From contig NZ_CP060295.1 of NCBI RefSeq assembly GCF_014302995.1, positions 3,587,501 to 3,651,500 of the forward strand: a DNA stretch of 64,000 nt, in the 5' to 3' direction. The DNA comes from Variovorax sp. PAMC26660 (GTDB lineage: Bacteria > Pseudomonadota > Gammaproteobacteria > Burkholderiales > Burkholderiaceae_C). The position numbers and the translations under genes are program-made. Below the pieces are notes generated by a model. It was given only the letters and a program-made list of their open reading frames with translations, was not told where the DNA came from and searched no databases. Of the stretch, positions 8,369-19,019 are shown one piece after another; position 1 is the first letter of the stretch; every line of letters starts with the position of its first letter.

Positions 8369-8589
8369 GCGATTTACCAACGTTGCTTGTCGAGGGAAGG
8401 GGTGTCGCCAATGGCAGGAAGGCGCTTGAAGACGCAATCCGTTGCGGAGCCGCCAGCGCTTGCGAGCGCGGCCAGCGAATGGCCCGCGGCACGGGGCCGC
8501 GAGGGGGAAAACTGCTTTTGACGCAGGCCGTCGCGCTGCTGGCGCAGTGCGAAAGATGGGCTGGTGAGTGCTGTCATGCCAGTACAGGG

Positions 8590-8604
8590 GCAAACCCTGT
8601 GCCA
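8590..8604 (-). promoter_or_regulatory. Sigma-54 (-24/-12) promoter reading toward opgH
   Basis: On the minus strand the sequence is TGGCAC-AGGGT-TTGC, with the invariant GG and GC exactly ten bases apart, matching the sigma-54 consensus (TGGCAC-N5-TTGC). It reads toward opgH, 222 bp upstream of the start codon. The next gene upstream encodes a sigma-54-dependent activator (GlrR). Confidence 0.75.
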
Positions 8605-8698
8605 GGCTGGAAAAACGCTTTCAGATCAACGACTTGGGATGATCTGGAAGTCGTTTCGGGGGATCGGGCCGGCCGGAAGGCCTCAAAACCCCTGTTTT

Positions 8699-8716
8699 TG
8701 TCGCCGAATCCCGACA
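8699..8716. promoter_or_regulatory. Candidate GlrR upstream activating site
   Basis: TGTC-N10-GACA, an exact match to the binding consensus reported for GlrR at enterobacterial targets. It lies about 95 bp upstream of the -24 element, a normal distance for an enhancer-type activator site. Confidence 0.6.
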
Positions 8717-8770
8717 AGCCTTGGGGGCTGGTCGGGAATGGCCTTTTAAATCAACAGCTTAGGTGCGTCG

Positions 8771-10155
<1,385 letters not shown>

Positions 10156-10159
<4 letters not shown>

Positions 10160-10824
10160 GGGCTTGGTTTTGCTCCGTTGGTTGTCGGTGCGGGTGTTGC
10201 TGCGGGCGCCGGCGTGCTGGCGGGCCGCGCGAAGCTGCGCTCGATGGCGCGCAGGGCTTCGATGCGGTCGTTGAGCTGGTCGATGCGGCGCTGGCTGTCG
10301 CGTTGCTGCTGCACCTGCTTGTCGCGGTCGTCCTCGACGCGGCGCTGCTCGATGTAGCGCGCGGCCAGCGCACGGGCGAGCGGCTGCAATGCCTGTGCTT
10401 CGGGCGCGGGGTTGGCGATCACGCGCTGCAGCAGGCCCAACGCACGCGCGAGGTCGGCCGGCACGCGCGTCTGCGAGAGCAACAGCGCCAACTGCATCTG
10501 GGCGGTGGGCGAATCGCCGGGGTCGCCGACGCGTGCGATCTCGGCGCTCAGGTCGGCGCCGTTCAGCGGGCGCACCTTGTCGGCGTACGACAGCATGGCC
10601 GCCAGCGGCCCCTGGGTCATCAGCGTGAAGATCGATGCCGGCTGCGTGGCGGGCGCCCTGGGCTCGGCCTCGACGGGCATCACGCGCGGCAGGACGGTGG
10701 GCGGCGGCAGGGCATCGGCTTCGGCGGGCGGCTTCGGCTGGATGGCACAGGCGGCCAGCAGCAGGACGAAAGGCACGGTCATCGCCCCGGCGAAAGTGGA
10801 ACTGCGGACGAACGAAAAAGACAT
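10156..10824 (-). CDS. QseG-like outer-membrane lipoprotein of the Glr system
   Basis: A 222-residue protein starting MSFSFVRSSTFAGAM, with a lipobox LLAAC, then a proline/alanine-rich linker, a helical region and a C-terminal coiled-coil-like segment (EQRRVEDDRDKQVQQQRDSQ). Its position between histidine kinase and response regulator matches qseG in the enterobacterial glrK-qseG-glrR operon, where the lipoprotein stimulates the kinase. Sequence similarity to QseG cannot be judged by eye, so the function is inferred from synteny. The ATG at 10824 is preferred over the upstream extension because it places a normal signal peptide at the N terminus. Confidence 0.7.
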
Positions 10825-10876
10825 GGGTTGAAGAAGGGGACGCGAGGCGGTGTTTCGGATGGGGCGCGGTGAGTGC

Positions 10877-12304
10877 TCAGGCTGTGCGCGGCAATTCGAT
10901 GCGAAAGCGTGCACCGGGCCCGTCAGGCAGCAAGGTGATACGGCCCCCGTGGGCTGCAATGTACTCCTGCACGATGGAAAGTCCGATGCCGGTGCCTTTC
11001 ACCGTGTGCTCGGGCTGGCGCTCGCCGCGAAAGAAGGGCTCGAAGATCCGGTCGCGGTCGCCCTCTGCGATGCCCGGGCCGGCGTCGTTGACGTCGATGT
11101 AGACCGCGTCCGGCGTGCCCGACACCGCCAGCGTGATGACGCCGCCGCTGGCTGAAAAGCGGATCGCGTTGGACAGCAGGTTGGCAATGGCCGTGCCGAG
11201 CTTGGCGCGGTCGACCGTGGTCGTGATCGGCTCGCCCTCGGCGCGCACGCGCAGCCCGTGCGACTGCCACTGCAGGCGCTGTGCCTCGATCTGTTCCTCG
11301 ATCAGCGGCAGCAGCTCGGTGCGTTCGCGGCGCAGCTCGCGCGCCTCGAAGGCGGCGGCGTTGAAGCGCAGCAGCGCCTCGATCTGCCCCTGCAGCGACA
11401 CCGTGTTCTGCTGCAGGATCTGCGCGACTTCGAGCTGCGCCGGGTTCAGCGGGCCGGTCACGCCGTCTTCGAGCAGCGAGACGCCTTCGCGCAGCGCGGC
11501 CAGCGGGGTCTTGAGTTCGTGCGACACGTGGCGCAGAAAGCGCGCCTTGTCGGCGTCCAGCTCGGTCAGGCGCAGCCGCAGCCATTCGAGCTGCTGCGAC
11601 ACGCGCCGAACGTCGGCCGGGCCACGAATGTCGATGGGTTCGTCGAGCCGGTTCTGGCCCAGGCCGACGATGGCGTTTTCGAGCCGTTTGAAAGGCCGGG
11701 CGAGCCAGATGCCGAAAGCCAGCGCCAGCACCACCGCCAGCACGCTGGCAGCGACCACTTCGCGCATCAGCCGGCGGCGTGCGTTCTCGATGCGCTTGGC
11801 CAGCGCATCGTTCTGCGTTTCGATCAGGAACTGCGCCTGCTGCGCGAGGTTGGTGTTGAGCGCGTCGAGTTCGCGGAACTGCATCGCCATCGTGCTTTCG
11901 CGGGCCAGGGCGCTGTCGGCGTTGCCGCTCATCAGGCCCTCGATCACGCCGAGCTGCGTGCGCCACATCTCGATGCCGGCGGGTGCCAGGCCGTTCTTTT
12001 CAAGGCGCTCGAGCACCTGGTGCGCCTCGCGCGCTGCGTCGTCGAAGCGGCGGCGCAGCACGGCGTCGTTCAGCACCAAAGACTGGCGCCCGGCACGTTC
12101 CATCGCCGCGCTGCGCTCGGCCAGCGACTGGGACGCGCCCGACAGCCGCAGCGCGCGCGCGGCCGCGTCGCGGCTTTGCGTCATCAGCACGTCGTACTGG
12201 AGCACGGAGCGCAGGGCCACGCCCACCAGCAGCGCGGTAATCAGCAGGAACGCGAACAGCAGGAGCTGCTGGAACGAGCCCCGTATGGATGGCCGCTTCG
12301 CCAT
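10877..12304 (-). CDS. glrK: Sensor histidine kinase GlrK (QseE)
   Basis: A 475-residue membrane kinase: N-terminal membrane segment (about residues 12-32), a helical periplasmic domain, a second segment (VVAASVLAVVLALAFGIWL), a HAMP linker, the H-box FLRHVSHELKTPLAAL, and an ATPase domain with the N-box (NLLSNAIRFS), DAGPGI and GTGIGLSI. It phosphorylates GlrR. Its ATG overlaps the miaB stop (ATGA), so it is transcribed with miaB; the lipoprotein and glrR follow. Confidence 0.9.
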   Translation of the reverse strand: MAKRPSIRGSFQQLLLFAFLLITALLVGVALRSVLQYDVLMTQSRDAAARALRLSGASQSLAERSAAMERAGRQSLVLNDAVLRRRFDDAAREAHQVLERLEKNGLAPAGIEMWRTQLGVIEGLMSGNADSALARESTMAMQFRELDALNTNLAQQAQFLIETQNDALAKRIENARRRLMREVVAASVLAVVLALAFGIWLARPFKRLENAIVGLGQNRLDEPIDIRGPADVRRVSQQLEWLRLRLTELDADKARFLRHVSHELKTPLAALREGVSLLEDGVTGPLNPAQLEVAQILQQNTVSLQGQIEALLRFNAAAFEARELRRERTELLPLIEEQIEAQRLQWQSHGLRVRAEGEPITTTVDRAKLGTAIANLLSNAIRFSASGGVITLAVSGTPDAVYIDVNDAGPGIAEGDRDRIFEPFFRGERQPEHTVKGTGIGLSIVQEYIAAHGGRITLLPDGPGARFRIELPRTA

Positions 12305-13665
12305 CAGTGGGCGAGCGCGGCCGGGGCTGCTGCCATCGACGATTCGCTGGTCGGCACTTCGCCGCGCAGCGTGTACGCCAGCGAGCGCGTGATGCGCAGG
12401 TCGGTCATCTGGCCGACGAGGCGCGCGTCGCCCTCGAAGTTGACGACGCGGTTGCAGGCGGTGCGGCCCATCAGCTCGTTCGCATCCTTGCGCGAGGCGC
12501 CCTCGACCAGCACGCGCTGGGTGCTGCCCACCAGCGCCTGGCCGAAGCGCTTGACGTTGCCGTCGATCACCGCCTGCAGCGTGTGCAGCCGCGCGAGCTT
12601 CACTTCGTGCGGCGTGTCGTCCTGCAGTTGCGCGGCCGGCGTGCCGGGGCGCGGGCTGAAGATGAAGCTGAAGCTGTTGTCGAACTGGCAGTCGTCGATG
12701 AGCTTCATCATCTTGGCGAAGTCTTCGTCGGTCTCGCCGGGGAAGCCGACGATGAAGTCGCTGGAGAGAGCGAGTTCAGGGCGGATGGCGCGCAGCTTGC
12801 GCACCGTGCTCTTGTATTCCATGGCGGTGTAGCCGCGCTTCATGGCCATCAGGATGCGGTCGCTGCCGTGCTGCACGGGCAGGTGCAGATGGCTCACGAG
12901 CTGCGGCACCTTGGCGTAGGCCTCGATCAGTCGGGGCGTGAACTCGTTCGGATGGCTGGTGGTGTAGCGGATGCGCTCGATGCCGGGGATCTCGGCCACG
13001 TACTCGATCAGCAGCGCGAAGTCGGCGATCTCGGCGGTGTCGCCCATCTTGCCGCGGTAGGCATTCACGTTCTGGCCCAGCAGCGTGATCTCGCGCACGC
13101 CCTGGTCGGCCAGGCCGGCAATTTCGACCAGCACGTCGTCGAGCGGGCGGTTCACTTCCTCGCCGCGCGTGTAGGGCACCACGCAATAGCTGCAGTACTT
13201 GGAGCAGCCTTCCATGATCGACACGAAGGCGGTCGCGCCGTCGACGCGCGCGGGCGGCAGGTGATCGAACTTCTCGATTTCGGGGAAGCTGATGTCGACC
13301 TGCGGGCGGTTCAGGCGCTCGCGGTCATTCAGCATTTCGGGCAGGCGGTGCAGGGTCTGCGGGCCGAACACGATGTCGACGTAAGGTGCGCGCGCAATGA
13401 TGGCCGCGCCTTCCTGGCTCGCGACGCAACCGCCCACGCCGATCTTCACGCCCTTGGCCTTCAGGTGCTTCACGCGGCCGAGGTCGGAGAACACTTTTTC
13501 CTGCGCCTTCTCGCGCACCGAACAGGTGTTGAACAGGATGAGGTCGGCCTCGTCCACGTTCTGCGTGGGCTCGTAGCCCTGTGCGGCGTGCAGTACGTCG
13601 GCCATCTTGTCCGAGTCGTACTCGTTCATCTGGCAGCCGAAGGTCTTGATGAATACTTTTTTCAT
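12304..13665 (-). CDS. miaB: tRNA-2-methylthio-N6-isopentenyladenosine synthase MiaB
   Basis: A radical-SAM methylthiotransferase that converts i6A37 to ms2i6A37 in tRNAs. The 453-residue protein has the auxiliary-cluster cysteines C11 ([15 protein letters not shown]), C48 and C80, the radical-SAM motif CSKYCSYC (C154, C158, C161), and a C-terminal TRAM domain. The inner ATG at 13665 ([11 protein letters not shown]) is preferred over the one at 13680, because AAAGAG lies at a suitable distance. First gene of the operon with glrK, the lipoprotein and glrR. Confidence 0.95.
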   Translation of the reverse strand: MKKVFIKTFGCQMNEYDSDKMADVLHAAQGYEPTQNVDEADLILFNTCSVREKAQEKVFSDLGRVKHLKAKGVKIGVGGCVASQEGAAIIARAPYVDIVFGPQTLHRLPEMLNDRERLNRPQVDISFPEIEKFDHLPPARVDGATAFVSIMEGCSKYCSYCVVPYTRGEEVNRPLDDVLVEIAGLADQGVREITLLGQNVNAYRGKMGDTAEIADFALLIEYVAEIPGIERIRYTTSHPNEFTPRLIEAYAKVPQLVSHLHLPVQHGSDRILMAMKRGYTAMEYKSTVRKLRAIRPELALSSDFIVGFPGETDEDFAKMMKLIDDCQFDNSFSFIFSPRPGTPAAQLQDDTPHEVKLARLHTLQAVIDGNVKRFGQALVGSTQRVLVEGASRKDANELMGRTACNRVVNFEGDARLVGQMTDLRITRSLAYTLRGEVPTSESSMAAAPAALAH

Positions 13666-13740
13666 GGGAATCTCTTTCATGGCCCTCCTGCAGAAGAAGG
13701 GCGCGACAGGCGGGCGCAGAAGGTCCGCGCCGCCTTTTCT

Positions 13741-14199
13741 TTATTGCGTGTTGACGGTGTCGTTCGAGGTGAATGGCCAGACATTCAGGAACGGCTTGTT
13801 CAGCGACTCGCGGCTGGCCGAGGCTTCGTCGGGCGTGAGGATCCAGACCTCGCGCAGCAGCCCGGCGGCATCGCGCGTGTAGTTCACCAGGAAGCGCTGG
13901 CCGATGATCGCGCCGGGCATGACCAGCATGTTCTGTGCGCTGCGGATGCGCGCGCCGGCCCCCAGGCGGTCGGCCCGGCCGTCGAGTTCGACGTCGGGCG
14001 CATTGGTCACGATGAACTTGCCGCGCAGCGTGCCGATGGGGAAATTGCGGCCGCCGACCAGCGATTCGTTCTGGGTCTGGGGGCGGGGCACCTCGTCCTG
14101 AGCGTTGGCCTGGAGCGAGAAAAAGCCCGCAGCGCCTGCGACTGCTGCGCAAAGCGCTATGAAAGTGAGAGTGTTCGTGGGTTTCTTGCAGCGGTTCAT
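13741..14199 (-). CDS. Secreted protein of unknown function
   Basis: A 152-residue protein with a signal peptide (basic MNRCKK, hydrophobic core, cleavage likely after ANA near residue 33) and no further membrane segment. The mature part is about 120 residues, with no recognised motif; patterns such as RGKFIVTNAPDVELDG and QNMLVMPGAIIGQRFLVNY suggest a small beta-rich periplasmic protein. It lies on the same strand upstream of miaB (about 75 bp gap) and is divergent from the RND operon. I do not recognise the family. Confidence 0.7.
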   Translation of the reverse strand: MNRCKKPTNTLTFIALCAAVAGAAGFFSLQANAQDEVPRPQTQNESLVGGRNFPIGTLRGKFIVTNAPDVELDGRADRLGAGARIRSAQNMLVMPGAIIGQRFLVNYTRDAAGLLREVWILTPDEASASRESLNKPFLNVWPFTSNDTVNTQ

Positions 14200-14386
14200 G
14201 GGGTATATCCAGAGGCTGTGGAGCGGGCGATTTTAACGACGGGGTGGCTGTCGGTCGCGCCGGACACAGTGGGTTGCAGGCAACGCAGTTCGTTCACTGC
14301 TTTACATTTATTTACGGTGCCCATCGACACGGCGGGGCGGCCACTGCTCCAATAGCTGCTGTCAGCCCAAAGTGCACAAGAACCCC

Positions 14387-15592
14387 ATGAAAACAAATGT
14401 TGCCGTTGCCCTTGCGGGTGTGTTGATCGTAGCCGTCGCGGGCGGGTGGTGGAGCCTATCCGGCAACAAGCTTGCCGCGAAAAACGACAAGGCCCCGACC
14501 ACCGCCGGTGGCGGCGCGCCTGCGCTCGTGACGCTGGCTACGGCCGAAAAGCAGGACGTGCCGGTGACGGTGCAGGTCAATGGCAGCGTGGTGTCCCTCA
14601 ACAGCGTCGACCTGCGCCCGCAGGTCACGAACACGGTGAGCGCGGTGCATGTGAAGGAAGGGCAGTTCGTCAAGGCGGGCCAGTTGCTGTTCACGCTGGA
14701 CGACCGCAACGACCAGGCCAACCTGGCGCGCGCCCGGGCCCAGCAGCAAAAGGACGAGGCCACCATGGCCGACCTGGAGCGCCAGTACAAGCGCAGCCAG
14801 GACCTGGTGGCGCAGAACTTCATTGCCAAGAGCGCGGCCGACGCCACGCTGTCGCAGCTCGAAGCGCAACGCGCCGCCGTCGCGGCCGACCGCGCCGCCG
14901 TGCAGTCGGCACAGGTGGCGCTGGGCTACGCCACGCTGCGCGCGCCGATTGCCGGGCGCATCGGCGCCGTCAACATCTACCCCGGCACGCTGGTGCAGCC
15001 GACGCTGTCGCTGGTCACGGTCACGCAGCTCGACCCGATCGCCGTGAGCTTCCCGGTGCCCGAGGGCAACCTGCAAGACCTGCTGGCCGCCGCGCGCACC
15101 CGCTCGAAGGTCGAGGCCGTGGTCACCGGACGCAAGGAGCCGCTGAACGGCACGCTCGACTTCGTCGACAACACGGTCGATCCGCAGATCGGCACCGTGC
15201 GCGCCAAGGCTGTGTTCAGCAACGCCGACCAGAGCCTCTGGCCCGGCCAGTTCGTCGGCACGCGCATCACGGTGCGCACGCTCGACGGCGCCACGGTGGT
15301 GCCGGCCGCGGCGCTGATGATGCTGGCCGACGGCACGTCGCTCTACGTGGTCGACGAGTCCAGGACCGCCACGCGCCGCAAGGTCAAGACGCTGCACACC
15401 TTCGGCACCAAGGTCGCGGTGAGCGGCGTCGAGCCGGGTGAGCAGGTGGTGATCGAGGGCAGCCAGAACGTGCGGCCCGGCGGCAAGGTCCGCGTCGATG
15501 CCAAGGCGCCGGCTGTGCCCAACGGCACCACGGGCGTGACGCCCGGCAGCGCCGCTTCGTCGGACGCCAAGCCCGTGCGGGAACGCGCATGA
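14387..15592 (+). CDS. RND efflux periplasmic adaptor (membrane fusion protein)
   Basis: A 401-residue MdtA/AcrA-type adaptor. It has an N-terminal hydrophobic anchor without a lipobox cysteine, a lipoyl-type segment (VSAVHVKEGQFVKAGQLLFTLDD), a helical hairpin of heptad-like sequence, the second lipoyl half (LRAPIAGRIGAVNIYPGTLV) and a beta-barrel/membrane-proximal domain. It links the inner-membrane pump to an outer-membrane channel. The pump gene follows with an ATGA overlap. No outer-membrane factor and no local regulator gene is adjacent. The ATG at 14387 is preferred over a GTG at 14372. Confidence 0.9.
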   Translation: MKTNVAVALAGVLIVAVAGGWWSLSGNKLAAKNDKAPTTAGGGAPALVTLATAEKQDVPVTVQVNGSVVSLNSVDLRPQVTNTVSAVHVKEGQFVKAGQLLFTLDDRNDQANLARARAQQQKDEATMADLERQYKRSQDLVAQNFIAKSAADATLSQLEAQRAAVAADRAAVQSAQVALGYATLRAPIAGRIGAVNIYPGTLVQPTLSLVTVTQLDPIAVSFPVPEGNLQDLLAAARTRSKVEAVVTGRKEPLNGTLDFVDNTVDPQIGTVRAKAVFSNADQSLWPGQFVGTRITVRTLDGATVVPAAALMMLADGTSLYVVDESRTATRRKVKTLHTFGTKVAVSGVEPGEQVVIEGSQNVRPGGKVRVDAKAPAVPNGTTGVTPGSAASSDAKPVRERA

Positions 15593-18500
15593 ACATCTCG
15601 GAGCTCTGCATCCGTCGTCCCGCGATGACGGTGCTGCTGTCCGCCGCGGTGGTGGTCATCGGCATCTTTGCGTACTTCAGCATCCCGGTGGCGGCGCTGC
15701 CCAGCTACAACACGCCGGTCATCAACGTCAACGCGCAACTGCCCGGCGCCAGCCCGGACACCATGGCGAGTTCGGTCGCGCTGCCGCTCGAAAAGCAGTT
15801 CTCGACCATCCCGGGCCTGCAGACCATCAGCTCGGTCAACACGCAGGGCGTGACCTCGCTCACGCTCGAATTCGTGAGCAGCCGCGACATCGATGCCGCC
15901 GCGGTCGACGTGCAGGCCGCGCTGCTGCGCGCCCAGCGCCAGTTGCCGCAGGAACTGACCCAACTGCCCTCGTACCGCAAGGTGAACCCGGCCGATGCGC
16001 CGGTGCTCTTCATCGCGCTGATCTCGCCGTCGATGAACCCGGCCGAACTCAACGACTATGCCGAGAACCTGATCTCGCCCACGCTCTCGACCATCGACGG
16101 CGTGGCGCAGGTGGGTGTGTACGGCCGCAAGGCCTTTGCCGTGCGCATCAAGGCCAACGCCGACCTGCTCAACGCGCGCAACATCACGCTCGACGAACTG
16201 GCCAAGGCGGTGAACTCGGCCAATGCCAACACGCCGGTCGGCACGCTCGACGGTCCGCGCCAGACACTCACCATCCAGGCCAACCGCCAGCTCGTGAAGG
16301 CGGCCGACTTCGCCAAGCTGATCGTCGGCCAGCGCAACGGCGCCCCGGTGCGGCTCGACGAAGTCGCCACCATCGAGGACAGCTTCGAGTCGGTCAAGAC
16401 GTCGAGCAGCTTCAATGGCCAGGACTCGATCTCGCTGGCCGTGCAGCGCCAGCCCAATGCCAACACCGTGCAGGTGGTGGACGCGGTGCGCGCGCTCATC
16501 CCGCGCTTCAAGGCCGAGCTGCCGCAGTCGGTCGAGATCCAGATGGTGAACGACCGCTCGCTCTCGATCCGCGAGGCGGTGCACGACGTGCAGCTCACGC
16601 TGCTGGGCACCATCGCGCTGGTGGTGCTGGTGATCTTTTTGTTCCTGCACCGGTTGGTGGCCACGCTGATTCCGGCCGCGACCATTCCCATTTCGCTGAT
16701 CGGCGCGGTGGCATTGCTCTACGCCTTCGGCTACAGCCTGGACAACGTCTCGCTGCTGGGCATCACGCTGGCCGTGGGGCTGGTGGTGGACGACGCGATC
16801 GTGGTGCTCGAAAACATCATGCGTTACGTCGAGAAGGGCATGGAGCCCTTCGCGGCGGCGCTGCGCGGTGCGCGAGAGGTGGGCTTCACCATCGTGTCGA
16901 TTTCCATCTCGCTGGTGGCCGTGTTCATCCCGATCTTCTTCATGCCGGGCGTGATCGGCCTGCTGTTCCACGAGTTCGCGGTGGTGGTGGCGCTGGCGGT
17001 GCTGGTGTCGGCCGTGGTGTCGCTCACGCTGGTGCCGATGCTCGCGAGCCGGTTGCTCAAGCATGTGCCCCGCAAAGAGGGCGCGATGGACCACGAGGAA
17101 GAGCACCCCGAACCCGGCACCGCCATCGGCCGCGCCTTCGAGCGCGGCTACCGCGCGGTGCACGGCGGTTACATGCGTTCGCTCGACTGGACGCTGGAGC
17201 ACCGCAAGCTGATGCTGGCGATGGCGGGCCTGACCTTCGTTGTCACCGGCTGGCTGTTCGTCACCATTCCCAAGGGCTTCTTCCCCGAGGAAGACATCGG
17301 CCAGATCCAGATCACGACCGAAGCCGCCGAAGACATTTCGTTCGCCGCGATGAAGGTGCTGCAGGCGCGCGTGTCCGATGCGCTGCAGGCCGACCCGAGC
17401 GTGGACTACGTCAGCTCCTTCGTCGGCGTGGGCGGCCCGACCGCTACGCAAAATTCCGGCCGTTTGTTCGCCGTGCTCAAGCCGCGCAGCGAGCGTCCGC
17501 AGATGGCGAAGGTGCTCGAATCGCTGCGCCAGCGTTTCCGCGAGATCCCGGGCATTGCCGTCTACATGCAGCCGGTGCAGAACCTGCGGCTGGGCGGGCG
17601 CCAGAGCAAGGCGCGCTTCCAGTACACGCTGCAGAGCGTGAACGCCGGCGAGATGGTGCCGTGGTCCACGAAGCTCATGGAGCGCATGCGCGCCGACCCG
17701 GCGTTCCGCGACGTGACCAGCGACTCGCAGAACCGCGGCCTGCAGGCCACGCTCGACATCGACCGCGACAAGGCCGGCGTGCTCGGCGTGGCGGTGGGCG
17801 ACCTGCGCACCGCGCTCTACAACGCCTATGGCGACCGGCAGATCGGCAGCATCTACGCCGCGAGCAACACCTACCAGGTGATCCTCTCGGCCGCCGACAG
17901 CGACCGCCAGTTCGAGGACGATGTCTCGCGCCTGTCGGTGCGAAGCACCACCGGCCGGCTGGTGCCGCTGTCGGCCTTCTCGACCATCAAGCGCACCGTG
18001 GGGCCGACCTCGGTCAACCACCAGGGCCAGTTGCAGGCGGTGACGGTGTCGTTCAACCTCGCCCCTGATGTACCGCTGGGCAACGCGACCGCGAAGATCG
18101 ACAGCTACAAGGACGAACTGAAGATGCCGCCCTCGATCATCACCACCTACGGTGGCGATGCGGCGGTGTTCCAGAGTTCGCAGTCGAGCCAGGCCGTGCT
18201 GCTGGTGCTGGCGGTGCTGGTCATTTACGTGCTGCTGGGAGTGCTGTATGAAAGCTACATCCACCCGCTGACCATTCTTGCGGGCCTGCCGTCGGCGGCG
18301 GTGGGGGCGCTGCTCTCGCTGAAGCTCTTCGGCTTCGACCTGACGCTGATCGCGACCATCGGCATCCTGCTGCTGATCGGCATCGTGAAGAAGAACGCGA
18401 TCATGCTGATCGACTTCGCGCTCGATGCACAACGCACCGAGGGCATGAAGCCGGTTGATGCGATCCGCGAGGCCTGCCGGTTGCGTTTCCGGCCGATCCT

Positions 18501-18741
18501 GATGACCACGCTGGCCGCGTTGATGGGCGCGCTGCCGCTCGCGTTGGGCCTTGGCGCCGGCGCCGAGTTGCGTCAGCCGCTGGGCGTGGCGGTGGTGGGC
18601 GGGCTGATCTTCTCGCAGGTGATCACGCTGTACATCACGCCCGCGATCTATCTGGCGCTAGACCGCTACAGCGGCACGGGGCCGATGGTCGATTTGCCGG
18701 GCGAGGCGAAGACGGCCGCGGTGCGGGCGGCGCCCCTTTGA
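15589..18741 (+). CDS. RND multidrug efflux permease (AcrB/MdtB-like)
   Basis: A 1050-residue inner-membrane proton/drug antiporter of the hydrophobe/amphiphile efflux family. Visible features are the N-terminal membrane helix, the repeated large periplasmic loops, the transmembrane motif GLVVDDAIVVLENI with the proton-relay aspartates, a second half starting near residue 540, and late helices such as GIVKKNAIMLIDFAL. It overlaps the adaptor gene (ATGA) and forms a two-gene operon with it. Substrates cannot be told from sequence. Confidence 0.93.
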   Translation: MNISELCIRRPAMTVLLSAAVVVIGIFAYFSIPVAALPSYNTPVINVNAQLPGASPDTMASSVALPLEKQFSTIPGLQTISSVNTQGVTSLTLEFVSSRDIDAAAVDVQAALLRAQRQLPQELTQLPSYRKVNPADAPVLFIALISPSMNPAELNDYAENLISPTLSTIDGVAQVGVYGRKAFAVRIKANADLLNARNITLDELAKAVNSANANTPVGTLDGPRQTLTIQANRQLVKAADFAKLIVGQRNGAPVRLDEVATIEDSFESVKTSSSFNGQDSISLAVQRQPNANTVQVVDAVRALIPRFKAELPQSVEIQMVNDRSLSIREAVHDVQLTLLGTIALVVLVIFLFLHRLVATLIPAATIPISLIGAVALLYAFGYSLDNVSLLGITLAVGLVVDDAIVVLENIMRYVEKGMEPFAAALRGAREVGFTIVSISISLVAVFIPIFFMPGVIGLLFHEFAVVVALAVLVSAVVSLTLVPMLASRLLKHVPRKEGAMDHEEEHPEPGTAIGRAFERGYRAVHGGYMRSLDWTLEHRKLMLAMAGLTFVVTGWLFVTIPKGFFPEEDIGQIQITTEAAEDISFAAMKVLQARVSDALQADPSVDYVSSFVGVGGPTATQNSGRLFAVLKPRSERPQMAKVLESLRQRFREIPGIAVYMQPVQNLRLGGRQSKARFQYTLQSVNAGEMVPWSTKLMERMRADPAFRDVTSDSQNRGLQATLDIDRDKAGVLGVAVGDLRTALYNAYGDRQIGSIYAASNTYQVILSAADSDRQFEDDVSRLSVRSTTGRLVPLSAFSTIKRTVGPTSVNHQGQLQAVTVSFNLAPDVPLGNATAKIDSYKDELKMPPSIITTYGGDAAVFQSSQSSQAVLLVLAVLVIYVLLGVLYESYIHPLTILAGLPSAAVGALLSLKLFGFDLTLIATIGILLLIGIVKKNAIMLIDFALDAQRTEGMKPVDAIREACRLRFRPILMTTLAALMGALPLALGLGAGAELRQPLGVAVVGGLIFSQVITLYITPAIYLALDRYSGTGPMVDLPGEAKTAAVRAAPL

Positions 18742-18743
18742 CT

Positions 18744-19019
18744 TTAAAGATGGCGTGCGGCCATGAGCGCCAGCCAACCGGCGACAAAGGCAATCTGCAG
18801 TCCTCCGAAGCGCCACACCACCGCCATGGTGACGACCACGGGCAAGAGCAAGGTTGGCGCGATGCAGATCTGAATCAACAGATAGGCAGCCATCAGGCTG
18901 GGGCCGGCGTTCGACAAGGCAATCTCGGCCGCCGGCCAACGCGAAAGCCATTGGGCGGCGCCCAGGCCCGACAGGCGAATGGCGATCGTGACCAAAGCCA
19001 TGACGACGATGGCATTCAT
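18744..19019 (-). CDS. azlD: AzlD-family small membrane protein
   Basis: A 91-residue protein with three to four membrane segments and the AzlD pattern (N-terminal VMALVTIAIRL; C-terminal VVWRFGGLQIAFVAGWLALMAA). AzlD works with AzlC as a two-subunit exporter of branched-chain amino acids or related compounds. ATG 19019 overlaps the azlC stop (ATGA). Last gene of the regulator-oxygenase-azlC-azlD cassette, converging on the RND permease with 2 bp between the stops. Confidence 0.8.
   Translation of the reverse strand: MNAIVVMALVTIAIRLSGLGAAQWLSRWPAAEIALSNAGPSLMAAYLLIQICIAPTLLLPVVVTMAVVWRFGGLQIAFVAGWLALMAARHL

Larger units (their letters stand above)
8369..8770. other. Control region and long leader upstream of opgH
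   Basis: A 402-bp gap between glrR (3' end at 8771) and opgH, both on the minus strand. It holds a sigma-54 promoter (8590-8604), a TGTC-N10-GACA inverted repeat (8699-8716) and a second inverted repeat ACGACTT-N12-AAGTCGT (8629-8635/8648-8654). Transcription from the sigma-54 site would start near 8578, leaving an untranslated leader of about 210 nt with GC-rich self-complementary stretches. I see no convincing protein-coding gene in it. Confidence 0.6.

Noticed and set aside
8374..8577. 67-codon frame whose ATG coincides with the predicted sigma-54 start
   Set aside because: No Shine-Dalgarno, low-complexity composition and no family similarity; treated as opgH leader.
13690..13740. GC-rich imperfect stem followed by TTTTCTTT between miaB and the secreted-protein gene
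   Set aside because: The T-run is on the plus strand while both genes are on the minus strand, so it does not end either transcript.
12289..14355. 688-codon plus-strand frame opposite miaB and its upstream gene
   Set aside because: Spans several genes on the other strand and has no domain character.
15343..18432. 1029-codon minus-strand frame opposite the RND permease
   Set aside because: Antisense shadow with His/Arg-rich, repeat-like translation; the plus strand is an unmistakable RND pump.
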